Shown piece after piece: positions 50,720 to 60,267 of a stretch of 64,000 nucleotides of DNA (positions are counted from its first letter, which is position 1; each line of letters begins with the position of its first letter). A program made the position numbers and the translations under genes. The stretch is from Lachnospiraceae bacterium AB2028 (GTDB lineage Bacteria > Bacillota > Clostridia > Lachnospirales > Lachnospiraceae), in NCBI GenBank assembly GCA_000621425.1, contig JHYJ01000010.1, positions 1 through 64,000 of the forward strand, given 5' to 3'. The notes beneath the pieces were generated by a model. It was not told the DNA's origin. It did not search any database and saw only the letters and a program-made list of their open reading frames with translations.

Positions 50720-51478
50720 CTATTCCGCCGCACCGCTTTCTGATTCCCCACCGGTTGATTCTTTGGCATCCTTTTTTACATACTTTATCCTGTCATTCTC
50801 TTTCTTGGGAACGGGTGCGCCCTTTATCTCGCTCCCCTCCGGGGTGTCAGCAGTAACGCCAAAACGTCTGAACACCTTACGTGCCGTAAAAGATGTGCCG
50901 TATGCGATTACAGCAAAAAGGACAAATAGCCAAAGATACCAGGTATACAGGAACACATAGGGGAAATATATGGTCACTCCTAAGGGTACCGTCCACGCTA
51001 AAAGGATCTTTATGCAGCCACCCAGATTGCTGATGGACAGAAGGAAGGCATTCTTTATTGTGTCAAAAACCGTATTTTCAAATCTTGCCAACAACGGGAA
51101 AAGATAAGGCAGCGTCACAGCCATTACTACGATACCTATGCCCATGAATATGGTATAAAAAGTAGCCAGCGGCCCCTCATAGGTATTGGTATAAAGGAGC
51201 ATGCCGAACAGCGCTACCAGTGCCAATAATATGATCATCCAGATAATGGTGGCCTTCTTGAAATTTTTCTTGAATGCTGCCCAGAATCCGGCAAACACCT
51301 TGCCCTCGCGCTTGTCTATCATACGCAGGGTCACTGTGTACATAGCCGTCATGGATGCACCTATGGTGACAACGGGAAGCGAAAACAGCAGGAATAAAAT
51401 GTTAAGCGTAAAAAGGCTTCCTAATGTATCCAGCACCGAAATAAGTGGTGATGGCTTGTCATGGGGGTTTGACGCCAT
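50720..51478 (-). CDS. YesL-like (DUF624) membrane protein
   Basis: The 252-residue protein has about five membrane helices and the DUF624 traits LISVLDTLGSLFTLNILFLL, FSLPVVTIGASMTAMYTVTL and GFWAAFKKNFKKATIIW. YesL proteins often accompany carbohydrate uptake genes, but none is adjacent here. A charged cytoplasmic tail ends the protein. GGAGG precedes the ATG at 51478; an upstream in-frame start has no site. Confidence 0.85.
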   Translation of the reverse strand: MASNPHDKPSPLISVLDTLGSLFTLNILFLLFSLPVVTIGASMTAMYTVTLRMIDKREGKVFAGFWAAFKKNFKKATIIWMIILLALVALFGMLLYTNTYEGPLATFYTIFMGIGIVVMAVTLPYLFPLLARFENTVFDTIKNAFLLSISNLGGCIKILLAWTVPLGVTIYFPYVFLYTWYLWLFVLFAVIAYGTSFTARKVFRRFGVTADTPEGSEIKGAPVPKKENDRIKYVKKDAKESTGGESESGAAE

Positions 51479-51592
51479 ATTTATCCTCCTTGCTAGGCGA
51501 TTTGGGCTCAACACAAATCGCTGGTAAAATTGACTCTTTTAGAGCGATTTTTCACACTATCTTCTTTCTGCCACACTTTTGCGGCTATGCAA

Positions 51593-51618
51593 AGAGAATC
51601 TGCACGGGCAGATTCTCT
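51593..51618. terminator. Perfect hairpin between the PrsA-like and YesL-like genes
   Basis: The arms AGAGAATCTGC (51593-51603) and GCAGATTCTCT (51608-51618) form an 11-bp perfect stem with a 4-nt loop, 45 bp after the stop of the foldase-like gene. The T run after it is short. Confidence 0.55.
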
Positions 51619-51662
51619 TATGTATTAATAATAATCAGCTTTGTGAGTAAGACTACAAAATC

Positions 51663-52730
51663 TTACTGTGCCTGGGTTTTGTTATTTTCTTCAACCTTTG
51701 CTGCAACTGCATCGCACATGTCGGCGATATTTATCTTGCCTAAGGTATCCATATTGATATCCAGCTGGTCTACTCCGGACTGCCCCAGCCAGTTCTCCTG
51801 AAGCTTCGGGATCATATCCTCTGCATTCTTACTGGCAATATACTCGATAAGGAAGGACTTGTACTCGTCATCGACCTTCTTGTCCATCCTGACTATCATG
51901 AAACCTGCATCGGTCTCAACTACATCTGATATCTCTCCATCCTCAAGGCTTTCGATCAGCTCATTTAATTCCGGAGTGTACATCCCGTCAAAGTTGTGCT
52001 CCAGGCCGGAATAGTTCACCACTTCATACTCTACTACCAGGTCTTCCATGCTCTCGCCGTTCTGTGCGCGGGATGCCAGCTCCTCAGCATTTGCCTTGTT
52101 TGCCGCGATCTCCTCATCAGAAAGGGTAAGGGGAGCACCGTTTTCATCAGTCTTTACAGCGTTGTTCTCATACTGTACTGAAGGGAAGAGCGCATAGTAA
52201 ACTGTGTGGCAGTTCATGTCCTTGTACTGCTCCTCGAAAAGAGCAACATTGTCGCTTACAAGGTCTTCAGTTGACTTATTGATCAGGGCCTGGATATAAA
52301 CCTGCCTGTCAAACATCTCGGACACGCATTCCTTGTCTATGCCGTAGCTTTCAAGGAACTCCTGACCGAAATAGTTGTAGAAGTTTTCCTCACCGGAGGC
52401 AGCATTTGCCTTTTCCTCCTCAGAAAGCTCCAGTCCCATGGTCTTTGCCAGCTCGTATTCCACATACTCAAGCTTCATCTGGGCAATGACCGAGCTCTTT
52501 ATGGATGTCTCCATATCAGCTGTAACCATGTCCCTGGTGGTTCCGGTATTGTAGATATACTGGAGCAGGTACAGGTTGTAGTCGTCCATGTTCACCTTGC
52601 TTTCGGCTATGGTCATCACTTCAGTAGCCTGGGCGTCAGCAACAGACATTACTTCCTTTTGGCTGGTGCAGGCAGTCACTGCAAGCACTGCGGCACATGC
52701 CATTGCCGCAATAATATTCTTCTTTTTCAT
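51663..52730 (-). CDS. PrsA/SurA-type peptidyl-prolyl isomerase lipoprotein
   Basis: The 355-residue lipoprotein has a signal ending AVTAC (Cys about 21), a SurA-like helical N-domain with AESKVNMDDYNLYLLQYIYN, and a parvulin-like part: CHTVYYALFPSV, then EELASRAQNGESMEDLVVEY and DGEISDVVETDAGFMIVRMD. It would help fold secreted proteins at the outer face of the membrane. The region GMYTPELNELIESLEDGEIS is typical of PpiC domains. Single gene. Confidence 0.85.
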   Translation of the reverse strand: MKKKNIIAAMACAAVLAVTACTSQKEVMSVADAQATEVMTIAESKVNMDDYNLYLLQYIYNTGTTRDMVTADMETSIKSSVIAQMKLEYVEYELAKTMGLELSEEEKANAASGEENFYNYFGQEFLESYGIDKECVSEMFDRQVYIQALINKSTEDLVSDNVALFEEQYKDMNCHTVYYALFPSVQYENNAVKTDENGAPLTLSDEEIAANKANAEELASRAQNGESMEDLVVEYEVVNYSGLEHNFDGMYTPELNELIESLEDGEISDVVETDAGFMIVRMDKKVDDEYKSFLIEYIASKNAEDMIPKLQENWLGQSGVDQLDINMDTLGKINIADMCDAVAAKVEENNKTQAQ

Positions 52731-52845
52731 AATTTCCTCCCGTTGTGGTTAAATTAAACGAACTTGCCGTTTAATATCTAAACCTACAACGCTGATATTA
52801 CCCCAAAACGCCGTAAAACTCAACGGTTTTCACAAAAAATACACG

Positions 52846-52872
52846 AAAACGGCCATCCTAAAAAGATGGCCG
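52846..52872 (-). terminator. Terminator of the small zinc lipoprotein gene
   Basis: The arms CGGCCATC (52850-52857) and GATGGCCG (52865-52872) form an 8-bp stem, followed on the minus strand by TTTTC. Confidence 0.75.
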
Positions 52873-52903
52873 CCTGCCTTCATTTTTCCGATTTTTCCGA
52901 CAG

Positions 52904-53110
52904 TTAGTTCACTGCGTTCATTACATCGTTTACCAGTTTGTAGCAATCCTCACAGATTGTCATATCTTCACCGGTAGCAGTGCTCTTGAATGTATATGAT
53001 GTACCGGTCTTCTCCTCACCGCACATTTCACATGTAAATGAAGAGCCGCAGGCTGTCAGTGATGCTGTCACCATAACAGCTGCAAGTGCAAGTAAAAGTT
53101 TCTTTTTCAT
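52904..53110 (-). CDS. Small zinc-binding lipoprotein
   Basis: The 68-residue protein starts at 53110 with GGGAGG at 5-6 nt. The signal MKKKLLLALAAVMVTASLTA ends before the lipid cysteine. The mature 47 residues have two CxxC pairs, FTCEMCGEEKTG and MTICEDCYKL, which should form a zinc finger on the cell surface. I do not recognise a named family. Single gene with its own terminator. Confidence 0.75.
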   Translation of the reverse strand: MKKKLLLALAAVMVTASLTACGSSFTCEMCGEEKTGTSYTFKSTATGEDMTICEDCYKLVNDVMNAVN

Positions 53111-53247
53111 AGTTCCTCCCTTTGCGTGCAATCTGTATTGCTCCGCATATTAACTAAAATATTCAGCCGCCACATTATATTACTGCCCCTGCTTGTTGTC
53201 AATAAGAAAGCGTCATTCAGCTTTTCGCTATTCTTAGGGATGCCTTC

Positions 53248-54984
53248 TCACTCCACCGTCACATCAGGGAAGTTGCTCTCAATGATGTCCTTTATGGATT
53301 CAGGCCTCTTTTCAAAGAAGCCGCGCATATACTCGCCCCGCTGCCAAACCACCTCTTCTTCGCCATAATTGTAGCGCTTGGCTTCCAGCTCAACCGGGTA
53401 GAACATTAGGTTCACACACTTATCAAGTACCGGCTGCACGGTCTCGGGTGCGTAAATCGTCTTGGAGAAAAGCATCAGCCTGTCGGAGAATACCTGCCTG
53501 AACTCTGCATTTTCACAGAGGCTGTTAAATATAACATCCCTCTCCCTGGCATGCTCTATGGAATCATAATCTGCATACCACTGGTCCATGCAGTCCTCGT
53601 CCGTATCAAAAAGCGTCCATCTCCACTTGGTGTCTGCATACTCGCCTTCACCCACCTCTCGGCTGCGCCATAAACCGAAGTTGGTGCTGGGCCAGTCATG
53701 GTTAGCCAGGTAGACTTCTGTCGCATAGTAGTCCAGGAAACTCTCCATATCCACCATAGACTTGAATGCCTCATAGTTTGCCTGGTCCGACATGTCATTC
53801 GACTCACAGAAATCCACGAAGTCCTCGTAGATCTGGAAATCTCCTTCCTCGCCGATCTCCAGCTCCCCGCCCTTAACATAGACTATATTGTCCTTATCCA
53901 TGCCGTAGTGGTTCTTGAAGTACAGGTTGTCGAATTTATCCGTAAACCAGTATACGCCCCAGTATTCTCCGTCCAGGAAAACCACGCAGGGTTCATAAGA
54001 AAGGTTCGCTACATTTAAGTCTGCCGTCAACTCAGCCGCAACCACATTTTTAATCTTGGATCTGTCCATGCCGGCACCATAAAGGGCCAGCTTTTTAGAC
54101 TCATATCCCACTTGAGGGAGATCCGCCTCGAAATGTCCATTGCCGTATTCTTTTCTTGCATAAAGATTGAAGCTCTTGGGAAGACATACGCGTGTACCAT
54201 GACCTTTTATCCTCACGCCGATCTTCTGGTCCATAAGAAGTTCTTTTTCCGTACTAAAGACGGTCATGTAGGCTTCACGCTCCCACTCTCTGCCTTTCTC
54301 ACGATAGTTTGCGGGCCAGTATCTCTCGTTCTCGCCCATATCCACGCCGGCCTCCAGGGCATCATTGTAAGTCTTGCCCAGCACGTATATTCCGATTTCA
54401 TCATCAAACAGATTGTCAGGATCCGTAATAAGGCTGACAAAACTCATATTAAGGTAGCCTTCCTTATCCTGAAAGCCCACGAAATAGCTGGCATATTTTT
54501 CCTGAAGAAGATTGCCTGATTCATCATATACTGCTGCACGAATGACATTACACTTGTCTATGGTCACCTCCGGTAAATTATATGTTCCAAGCATAAAATA
54601 AACGGAGGTATCATCCCTCATGCAGTATACATTCTCATTCTGGCTGGCATCATCTATTGTTATGGGTCCGCTATATACTTCTGACTCTGTAGTAGGCAGG
54701 CTTCCGTCCAGAGTGTAATATATGGTATCGCCCTGGTCTGCCGTGATAGTCAGCTCAAATGCCTCATCGTAAAATCCGCTGGGTTCTGAGAAGGTAATGC
54801 GATTCACGCTCACGGTCTCAGCTGTTTCAGTGCTTTCACCGTTTTCAGGACCCTCCCCGGGCTCCACCGTGCCGCCTGTATTCGTACATGCAGCCACGGA
54901 AAAAACTAGCATCAGGACTATTACCCATGCTATAAGGGAACGGATTGTTAAGTGTTTCATTCTTATGTTATTTTGCTTTATCAT
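53248..54984 (-). CDS. CotH-family lipoprotein with chitobiase-like domain
   Basis: The roughly 578-residue lipoprotein has a signal ending FSVAAC, a chitobiase/beta-hexosaminidase C-terminal-type domain (ITFSEPSGFYDEAFELTITA, YYTLDGSLPTT) and a CotH kinase domain (VRIKGHGTRVCLPKSFNLYA, GEYWGVYWFTDKFDNLYF, HDWPSTNFGLWR, RWTLFDTDEDCMD). CotH proteins are atypical surface kinases and often occur with polysaccharide-handling proteins. The start is unclear: ATG at 54984 or 54960, or TTG at 54996. Confidence 0.85.
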   Translation of the reverse strand: MIKQNNIRMKHLTIRSLIAWVIVLMLVFSVAACTNTGGTVEPGEGPENGESTETAETVSVNRITFSEPSGFYDEAFELTITADQGDTIYYTLDGSLPTTESEVYSGPITIDDASQNENVYCMRDDTSVYFMLGTYNLPEVTIDKCNVIRAAVYDESGNLLQEKYASYFVGFQDKEGYLNMSFVSLITDPDNLFDDEIGIYVLGKTYNDALEAGVDMGENERYWPANYREKGREWEREAYMTVFSTEKELLMDQKIGVRIKGHGTRVCLPKSFNLYARKEYGNGHFEADLPQVGYESKKLALYGAGMDRSKIKNVVAAELTADLNVANLSYEPCVVFLDGEYWGVYWFTDKFDNLYFKNHYGMDKDNIVYVKGGELEIGEEGDFQIYEDFVDFCESNDMSDQANYEAFKSMVDMESFLDYYATEVYLANHDWPSTNFGLWRSREVGEGEYADTKWRWTLFDTDEDCMDQWYADYDSIEHARERDVIFNSLCENAEFRQVFSDRLMLFSKTIYAPETVQPVLDKCVNLMFYPVELEAKRYNYGEEEVVWQRGEYMRGFFEKRPESIKDIIESNFPDVTVE

Positions 54985-55051
54985 AATTCTTTTCAAATAT
55001 CTCTATACTATCCAATTTTACTGCAAACCTACGCTGATATCTATTATGCAC

Positions 55052-56026
55052 TTACGCCTCCATGGCATCTGCTATCCCTCGAACCTGCTCATATGGATAA
55101 TTACAGAAATCGACAATTTCGTCAACTGTCTTTCCACGCCTTAACATGTCAGTGATTTTTTCAGTATCACGCATATCTATGCCCTTATCAATTCCCCTCT
55201 TTTCACCAACTTTCATTGCATCTGCTTCTATCTCGTCCATTGCTTTACACATAACATATCCTCCATTTTTGCCCTTTGCTCTCTTTCTATTGTTCCAAAG
55301 TGACGGTCGATCCGTTGCCACGGATATGACACGCAGAGTATCATCATCAATTGACTGAAATCTCTCATCCTTACTGAAGAGTTCTTTCAAGGCTATTTTA
55401 TCATTTTTTCTCGCCAGCGTCCTATATAATTCCCGAAACTCCGTGTGAAAACACGAATCATCATAATCCACCGTTGATATAAGAACATTCATGCGGTAAT
55501 CAGAGATGTACATATCAGGAATGGCTCCATTAAGCTCAAGTGAATCCTTGAGGCATTGCGGCCCATTATACTCAGATGAGCCGTGATACCACCAGAGAGT
55601 AATCACCGGATGCAGCCGATCATCTCTGCTTATGCCACATTCTATCTCATCACCTGTTTTTAGGTCTTTTGCGTACTTATGTTTCTTTTTAAGCAGATCA
55701 AGCTGCTGTGAATACTCAAGTGCGTCCATGGTAATCGTCCGAATGGCTGATGTATAGTCAACATAATCCTGATCCTCAAGACATAGTAGCTGCAGGATAG
55801 AGCCATCCTTGTAAATCTTTTTCACATCCCTTATTCTCTCAATTTCCTTACTCCTGTCGCCGTTTTTCGGATTCTTTACAAGTGATCCGTTCATTTTTTC
55901 ACTCACATCCCTCAGATATCCGGCATCAATAATTTGCTCCCCTCTACCGAAGTATCCGTTGAATACATCAGCAAAGCGTCTTGAGTCCTTAAGATACTCA
56001 AGCATAACATTATTCTTTTGTCCCAT
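55052..56026 (-). CDS. Rpn-family nuclease/putative transposase
   Basis: The 324-residue protein starts at 56026 after GGGAGG. The PD-(D/E)XK region includes ILQLLCLEDQDYVDYTSAIR and LHPVITLWWYHGSSEYNGP, and the tail has GIDKGIDMRDTEKITDMLRR plus a helix-turn-helix-like end. Rpn proteins promote recombination and include broken, variable copies in Lachnospiraceae. This copy looks complete; the relatives at 45285 and 45813 are not. It lies 235 bp left of the integrase-borne transporter block. Confidence 0.75.
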   Translation of the reverse strand: MGQKNNVMLEYLKDSRRFADVFNGYFGRGEQIIDAGYLRDVSEKMNGSLVKNPKNGDRSKEIERIRDVKKIYKDGSILQLLCLEDQDYVDYTSAIRTITMDALEYSQQLDLLKKKHKYAKDLKTGDEIECGISRDDRLHPVITLWWYHGSSEYNGPQCLKDSLELNGAIPDMYISDYRMNVLISTVDYDDSCFHTEFRELYRTLARKNDKIALKELFSKDERFQSIDDDTLRVISVATDRPSLWNNRKRAKGKNGGYVMCKAMDEIEADAMKVGEKRGIDKGIDMRDTEKITDMLRRGKTVDEIVDFCNYPYEQVRGIADAMEA

Positions 56027-56261
56027 GTTTCCTCCCTTCGTTGCTTCTGAGAAAGACATGATACAAAATAGAACACGCCTTACTCTGTGTTAGTCTAAAA
56101 TGTGATTTTGCAGTTCCTCCCGAACCGGGACGCCGAACGGCTATGACTTACGATTTACAGATAAGTCCCACTGCTGATAATGAATTTAGCATATGTAAAA
56201 CAAATTTGCAAGATAAATTTTTTTTATCATGGCTTTCACTTGCTAACATCTGATTTTGTTC

Positions 56262-56279
56262 GCTACCGGTTAGCTATAA
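56262..56279 (+). repeat. Left 18-bp repeat, possible attachment site
   Basis: GCTACCGGTTAGCTATAA matches the sequence at 61337-61354 (GCTACGTGTTAGCTACAA) at 15 of 18 positions, in the same orientation. The two copies bracket the transporter operon, a small lipoprotein and the integrase. A GCTAAC at 56242 is inverted relative to GTTAGC inside the repeat. Confidence 0.45.
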
Positions 56280-56346
56280 ATTAAGCATTCTGCCGAATTT
56301 ATCTTGACTTCTTCTTTCCTCACTTTTATGGGAGGTAATTGTAACA

Positions 56347-57882
56347 ATGAAAAAGAGATTATTGGCACTTTCTATGGCAATGATCATGGTTGCAGGTACT
56401 CTGACAGCTTGTACTACTGAAGAGCCTGCTACAGGCACAGAAGCTACTGAGGCACCTGCTGAGGGTGGCGAGGAAGCTACAGAAGCACCTGCTGAGGGTG
56501 GCGAGGAAGCTACAGAGGCTCCTGCTGTTGAGGATGCAGCTACTATGGAAGCACCCGATCCCAGCGGTTGGGATGAGAGCATGAAGATTTATGCTTACTC
56601 ATGGAACGATGAGTTCGGCAGCAGACTTCAGATGGTACTTGATAAATATCCTGAGTATTCTGACTATGTTGAGTTCATCAACCTTGGTGTAAATGGAACA
56701 GGTCCTGACTATAAGACTCAGATTGAACAGGCTACCAATTCTGATAAATATCCTTCACTTATCCCTGCAGATAATGATGTAGCTAAGTATTTCATGGATC
56801 AGGTATATGTTCAGCCCGTATCAGAAGTTGGTATCACATCTGATATGTATGCAAATGCTTATCAGTACACAGTTGACTATGCTACTGTTGGTGGCGATCT
56901 TATGGCTGTTACATGGCAGGCAACACCCGGATGTCTCATCTACAGAACAGATATCGCTGAGGAAGTTCTTGGCACATCTGATCCTGCTGAGGTTCAGGAA
57001 GCAGTTAAGGATTGGGATGCGTTCTTTGAAACAGCAGAGGCTATGAAGGAAGCCGGATACGCTATGGTTTCCGGTCCTGATGAAGCTAAGTATGCTATTT
57101 GGGATCAGCAGACACAGCCTTGGATAACAGTTGCCGAAGACGGATCAGAAACACTTTCTCTTGATGATTCTATAAAGCAGGATCTTGAAAATGCTAAGAA
57201 GCTCTATGATGGCGGTTATGTAACTGCAGAAGATGCATTAATGTGGACAAACCAGTGGAATGCTAACTACAGAGGTGACGTATTCTGTTACTTTGGATGC
57301 ACATGGTCCGTTTACTGGTGTATGGCTACTGATATGCAGAGTGAAGAGGATTATCAGGCCGCTTTGGCTGCAGCTGAAACAGAAGCTGATAAGAAAGCAC
57401 TTGAGGAGAAGAGAGCAATCGACCTTCAGAATCCTGATAGTACATTCGGTAAGTGGCATATCTGCCAGGGCCCTGTAGCTTATCACTGGGGCGGCACTTA
57501 TGTATGTGTAGGTGCTGATACTCCTAATCCTGAGCTTTGCGGATTCCTTCTTTACGAGCTTTGCTGTGACAAGGATATGATGTATGAAATCTCTGCTGAT
57601 ACAAAGGACTATGTAAACAACAAGGCAGCTATGCAGAAGATTTCCGATGATGGTAAGGGCGTTTCTGAGCAGCTTGGTGGACAGGATGCTGTTGCTATAT
57701 GGCTTGAGGCAGCTCCCAAGATTGATCTTAGCAATGCAAGCTATCTCGATTCCGACATCAAGGGAATTGCTGACGAGGCACGTAAGAGCTATGTATCAGG
57801 TACGTTTGCTGATGTAGATACAGCAGTTCAGTTTATTAAGGATGAAGTAAAGAAGAAATTCTCTAACGTTACTGTAGAATAA
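56347..57882 (+). CDS. ABC transporter sugar-binding lipoprotein (left copy)
   Basis: The 511-residue lipoprotein has a signal ending TLTAC (Cys 22), a linker with two copies of TEAPAEGGEEA, and a family 1 solute-binding domain (MKIYAYSWNDEFGSRLQMVL, YPSLIPADNDVAKYF, LAVTWQATPGC-like region). It would capture an oligosaccharide for the two permeases downstream; no ATPase gene is present, so a shared MsmX-like ATPase is likely. GGGAGG lies 12 nt before the ATG. Codons are noticeably AT-rich, unlike the right copy. It would be the first gene of the transporter operon. Confidence 0.9.
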   Translation: MKKRLLALSMAMIMVAGTLTACTTEEPATGTEATEAPAEGGEEATEAPAEGGEEATEAPAVEDAATMEAPDPSGWDESMKIYAYSWNDEFGSRLQMVLDKYPEYSDYVEFINLGVNGTGPDYKTQIEQATNSDKYPSLIPADNDVAKYFMDQVYVQPVSEVGITSDMYANAYQYTVDYATVGGDLMAVTWQATPGCLIYRTDIAEEVLGTSDPAEVQEAVKDWDAFFETAEAMKEAGYAMVSGPDEAKYAIWDQQTQPWITVAEDGSETLSLDDSIKQDLENAKKLYDGGYVTAEDALMWTNQWNANYRGDVFCYFGCTWSVYWCMATDMQSEEDYQAALAAAETEADKKALEEKRAIDLQNPDSTFGKWHICQGPVAYHWGGTYVCVGADTPNPELCGFLLYELCCDKDMMYEISADTKDYVNNKAAMQKISDDGKGVSEQLGGQDAVAIWLEAAPKIDLSNASYLDSDIKGIADEARKSYVSGTFADVDTAVQFIKDEVKKKFSNVTVE

Positions 57883-57904
57883 TTACCTTATTTAAGAAAT
57901 AGGC

Positions 57905-57940
57905 AACTGTGCATCGGTATGAATATGCCGGTGCACAGTT
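57905..57940 (+). promoter_or_regulatory. Stem-loop between binding protein and permease genes (left copy)
   Basis: AACTGTGCATCGGTAT and ATGCCGGTGCACAGTT pair around GAAT. The same stem-loop, with compensatory and loop changes, lies at 63561-63592 in the right copy. Such hairpins often lower downstream expression and stabilise the binding-protein mRNA. Confidence 0.6.
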
Positions 57941-57996
57941 TATCCTATAAAAAAAGAAGCGTATACCAAACTTATCCGGATTGGGGAGTGACAAAA

Positions 57997-58962
57997 GTGC
58001 AGAAAAAACGTAAAACAGTTGAGTATGGAAAGTACGGATATGTTTTCCTTGTTCCATTTTTTTTAGTATTTCTTGTATTTCAGTTTTATCCATTGTTATA
58101 TACATTTTATATATCGTTCATACAAAAACAGGTAAAAGGACATGGTAGAACAGCAGTAGTAAATGCCGTATTTGGATTCGGAAACTATGCTGATTATGTG
58201 TTTGGAGATAAAGGTGGCGGTGAAGTTTTTCAGTCCATAATAATAACTGTTGCATTATGGCTTTTGAACTTTGTTCCGCAGATTCTTCTTTCTCTTCTGC
58301 TTGCAGGCTGGTTCACAGATGCATTCAACAAGCTCAGAGGGGAGGGTGCATATAAAGTCATTATGTATATGCCAAATATTATCACAGCTGCTACAATTGC
58401 CGTTTTGTTTTATACTTTCTTCGAAACACAAGGGCCAGTTACATCACTTTTAAAACATATAGGAATTGTTAAAGAGGAGACGAGTTTCCTAACATCCGGT
58501 TATGCATCCATGTTCATTATAGCATTCATACAGTTCTGGATGTGGTATGGTAATACGATGATCGTTCTTATTGCCGGTATTATGGGTATCAGCCCTTCAC
58601 TTTATGAGGCTGCTATGGTTGACGGTGCTACACCGACTCAGCAATTCTGGCTCATAACACTACCTCTGCTGAAACCTATCCTTCAGTTCACACTTGTGAC
58701 TTCTGCTATAGGTGGTCTTCAGATGTACGATATTCCACAGCTTTTTAACCAAGGCGGACCTATCGTTATGTGGGGGGATAAGGCAGTTTATTCAACTAAA
58801 ACAATAGTTATGGTAATTAAGACGTATATTGATGCCGGCCCTGCGCAAGATGAAGGAAGAGCAGCAGCATATTCTGTTATACTCTTTATAGTTACACTTG
58901 CTATAAGTATGATTTTCTACTTTGCTACTTCTGAAAAGAAGTCAAAAGCATCAGGTATGTAA
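57997..58962 (+). CDS. ABC sugar permease, MalF type (left copy)
   Basis: The 321-residue protein has six membrane helices and the EAA-loop motif SLYEAAMVDGATPTQQFWLI typical of carbohydrate permeases. The start is placed at GTG 57997 with GGGGAG at 8 nt; GTG at 57988 is also possible. It follows the binding protein by about 115 bp including a stem-loop and is followed by the MalG-type gene. Codon use is AT-rich compared with the right copy. Confidence 0.9.
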   Translation: MQKKRKTVEYGKYGYVFLVPFFLVFLVFQFYPLLYTFYISFIQKQVKGHGRTAVVNAVFGFGNYADYVFGDKGGGEVFQSIIITVALWLLNFVPQILLSLLLAGWFTDAFNKLRGEGAYKVIMYMPNIITAATIAVLFYTFFETQGPVTSLLKHIGIVKEETSFLTSGYASMFIIAFIQFWMWYGNTMIVLIAGIMGISPSLYEAAMVDGATPTQQFWLITLPLLKPILQFTLVTSAIGGLQMYDIPQLFNQGGPIVMWGDKAVYSTKTIVMVIKTYIDAGPAQDEGRAAAYSVILFIVTLAISMIFYFATSEKKSKASGM

Positions 58963-58987
58963 ATTAAGGAGAGGAGAATATTATACT

Positions 58988-59869
58988 ATGGCAAGCAAAA
59001 TTCATGTAAATACAACGCAAGAAAAGGAAAAATTCTCATTACGAAAGCCTTTCAGATATTTTATCTGTATTGGGCTCTGTGTACTTGCACTTTTTCCCTT
59101 TTACATTTTGATAGTAAATTCAACGCTTACTTCAGATACGATTAAAACCGGATTACATCTGATACCAAGCGGAAATTTTGTAACTAACTATAAAGGCTTG
59201 ATTGCAAAAACAGATGCTGTAGGAATATCGCTTTGGAAATCTATGCTGAACTCTCTTTTGATTACTGTTCCTACTACAGTTTTACAAGTTTATTTTGCAG
59301 CACTCACAGCATATGCAGTTACCGTATATCGCTTTAGAGGAAGAAATCTTGTATGGGCATTCATCTACGCTATTATGATGATCCCTACACAGGTTTCCAT
59401 CGTCGGTTTCATCAAGGTCTGCAATCTTACACACCTGTATGGTTCCAGACTGGCACTCATCATTCCTGCAATGGCAGCTCCTACAACAGTTTACTTCATG
59501 AAACAGTATATGGAGGCAAGCTTTTCTGTAGAAATCGTTGAAGCTGCACGAATCGACGGGGCAAGCGAGTTCTATACATTCAACAGGATTGCTGTTCCGC
59601 TGATCATGCCGGCTATAGCTACACAGGCAATCTTCGCATTCGTTGCATCCTGGAACAATCTTTTCACACCTTCGCTCATCCTAGCAACAGAGCGTGAGAA
59701 GGCAACAATGCCTATGTACGTGCAGGCATTGCAGTCCAACGATAAGCAGAGAGATTTCGGTCAGATCTATACCGGTCTGTTCATCTCCATCTTGCCTATT
59801 ATGGTTGCTTATTTCGTTCTCTCCAAGTACATCGTAGCCGGTGTTGCTCTTGGTGGAGTTAAGGAATAA
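58988..59869 (+). CDS. ABC sugar permease, MalG type (left copy)
   Basis: The 293-residue permease has six membrane helices and the EAA motif VEIVEAARIDGASEFYTFNR. It starts at 58988 after AAGGAGAGGAG. The first 121 residues differ from the right copy at about 23 positions, while the last 172 differ at only 2 and the DNA also becomes near-identical and less AT-rich from about 59356. This points to recent gene conversion. It is the last gene of the transporter operon. Confidence 0.9.
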   Translation: MASKIHVNTTQEKEKFSLRKPFRYFICIGLCVLALFPFYILIVNSTLTSDTIKTGLHLIPSGNFVTNYKGLIAKTDAVGISLWKSMLNSLLITVPTTVLQVYFAALTAYAVTVYRFRGRNLVWAFIYAIMMIPTQVSIVGFIKVCNLTHLYGSRLALIIPAMAAPTTVYFMKQYMEASFSVEIVEAARIDGASEFYTFNRIAVPLIMPAIATQAIFAFVASWNNLFTPSLILATEREKATMPMYVQALQSNDKQRDFGQIYTGLFISILPIMVAYFVLSKYIVAGVALGGVKE

Positions 59870-59965
59870 TTGTACTATTATAATTAAATGCATAAGATTC
59901 ATTTGAGTGGAAGCAGCTCTTAAGCGGGATTCCACTCACTTGGACTTTAGAGTTTCCTAAAAAGA

Positions 59966-60097
59966 ATGGGGTATAGAACGTCTAACAAAATAATCTTCTT
60001 CCTTACATCTACTTGCTTAATTCTTGTAATCGGTTTTAGTTGCAATGAAAATTTCACCGAAGAAAACGATAATTCAACGAAAACATCATTACTATAG
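59966..60097 (+). CDS. Possible 43-residue lipoprotein
   Basis: A short frame reads MGYRTSNKIIFFLTSTCLIL, then VIGFSC and an Asn/Glu/Thr-rich tail to the stop at 60097. A basic start, hydrophobic core and a lipobox-like IGFSC fit a very small lipoprotein. The ribosome site (AAAAAG) is weak, and coding use cannot be judged from so short a frame. It sits between the transporter and the integrase. Confidence 0.35.
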   Translation: MGYRTSNKIIFFLTSTCLILVIGFSCNENFTEENDNSTKTSLL

Positions 60098-60160
60098 AAA
60101 AGCACGAATACTACTTAAGGTTCGGTATGGACATAAAAAGACACAAACCAGTAATCAGAC

Positions 60161-60189
60161 TTGCAAATATTATAATCTAATATTATAAT
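60161..60189 (+). promoter_or_regulatory. Promoter of the integrase gene
   Basis: TTGCAA (60161-60166) and TATAAT (60184-60189) are 17 bp apart. A second TATAAT lies at 60171. Transcription would begin near 60196, before the hairpin at 60212. Confidence 0.5.
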
Positions 60190-60211
60190 TTCGAAAGAAT
60201 TTTTCAATAAT

Positions 60212-60245
60212 AAAAAACGGATAGCACTGTGCTATCCGTTTTTTA
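60212..60245 (+). terminator. Strong hairpin between the integrase promoter and its start
   Basis: The arms AAAACGGATAGCAC and GTGCTATCCGTTTT form a stem of about 14 bp with a minimal loop, and T-rich sequence follows. It ends about 10 nt before the integrase ribosome site. It can terminate the transporter operon and, because a promoter lies upstream, also hold down integrase expression. Confidence 0.7.
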
Positions 60246-60267
60246 TTATCATAAAAGGAGAATTATC

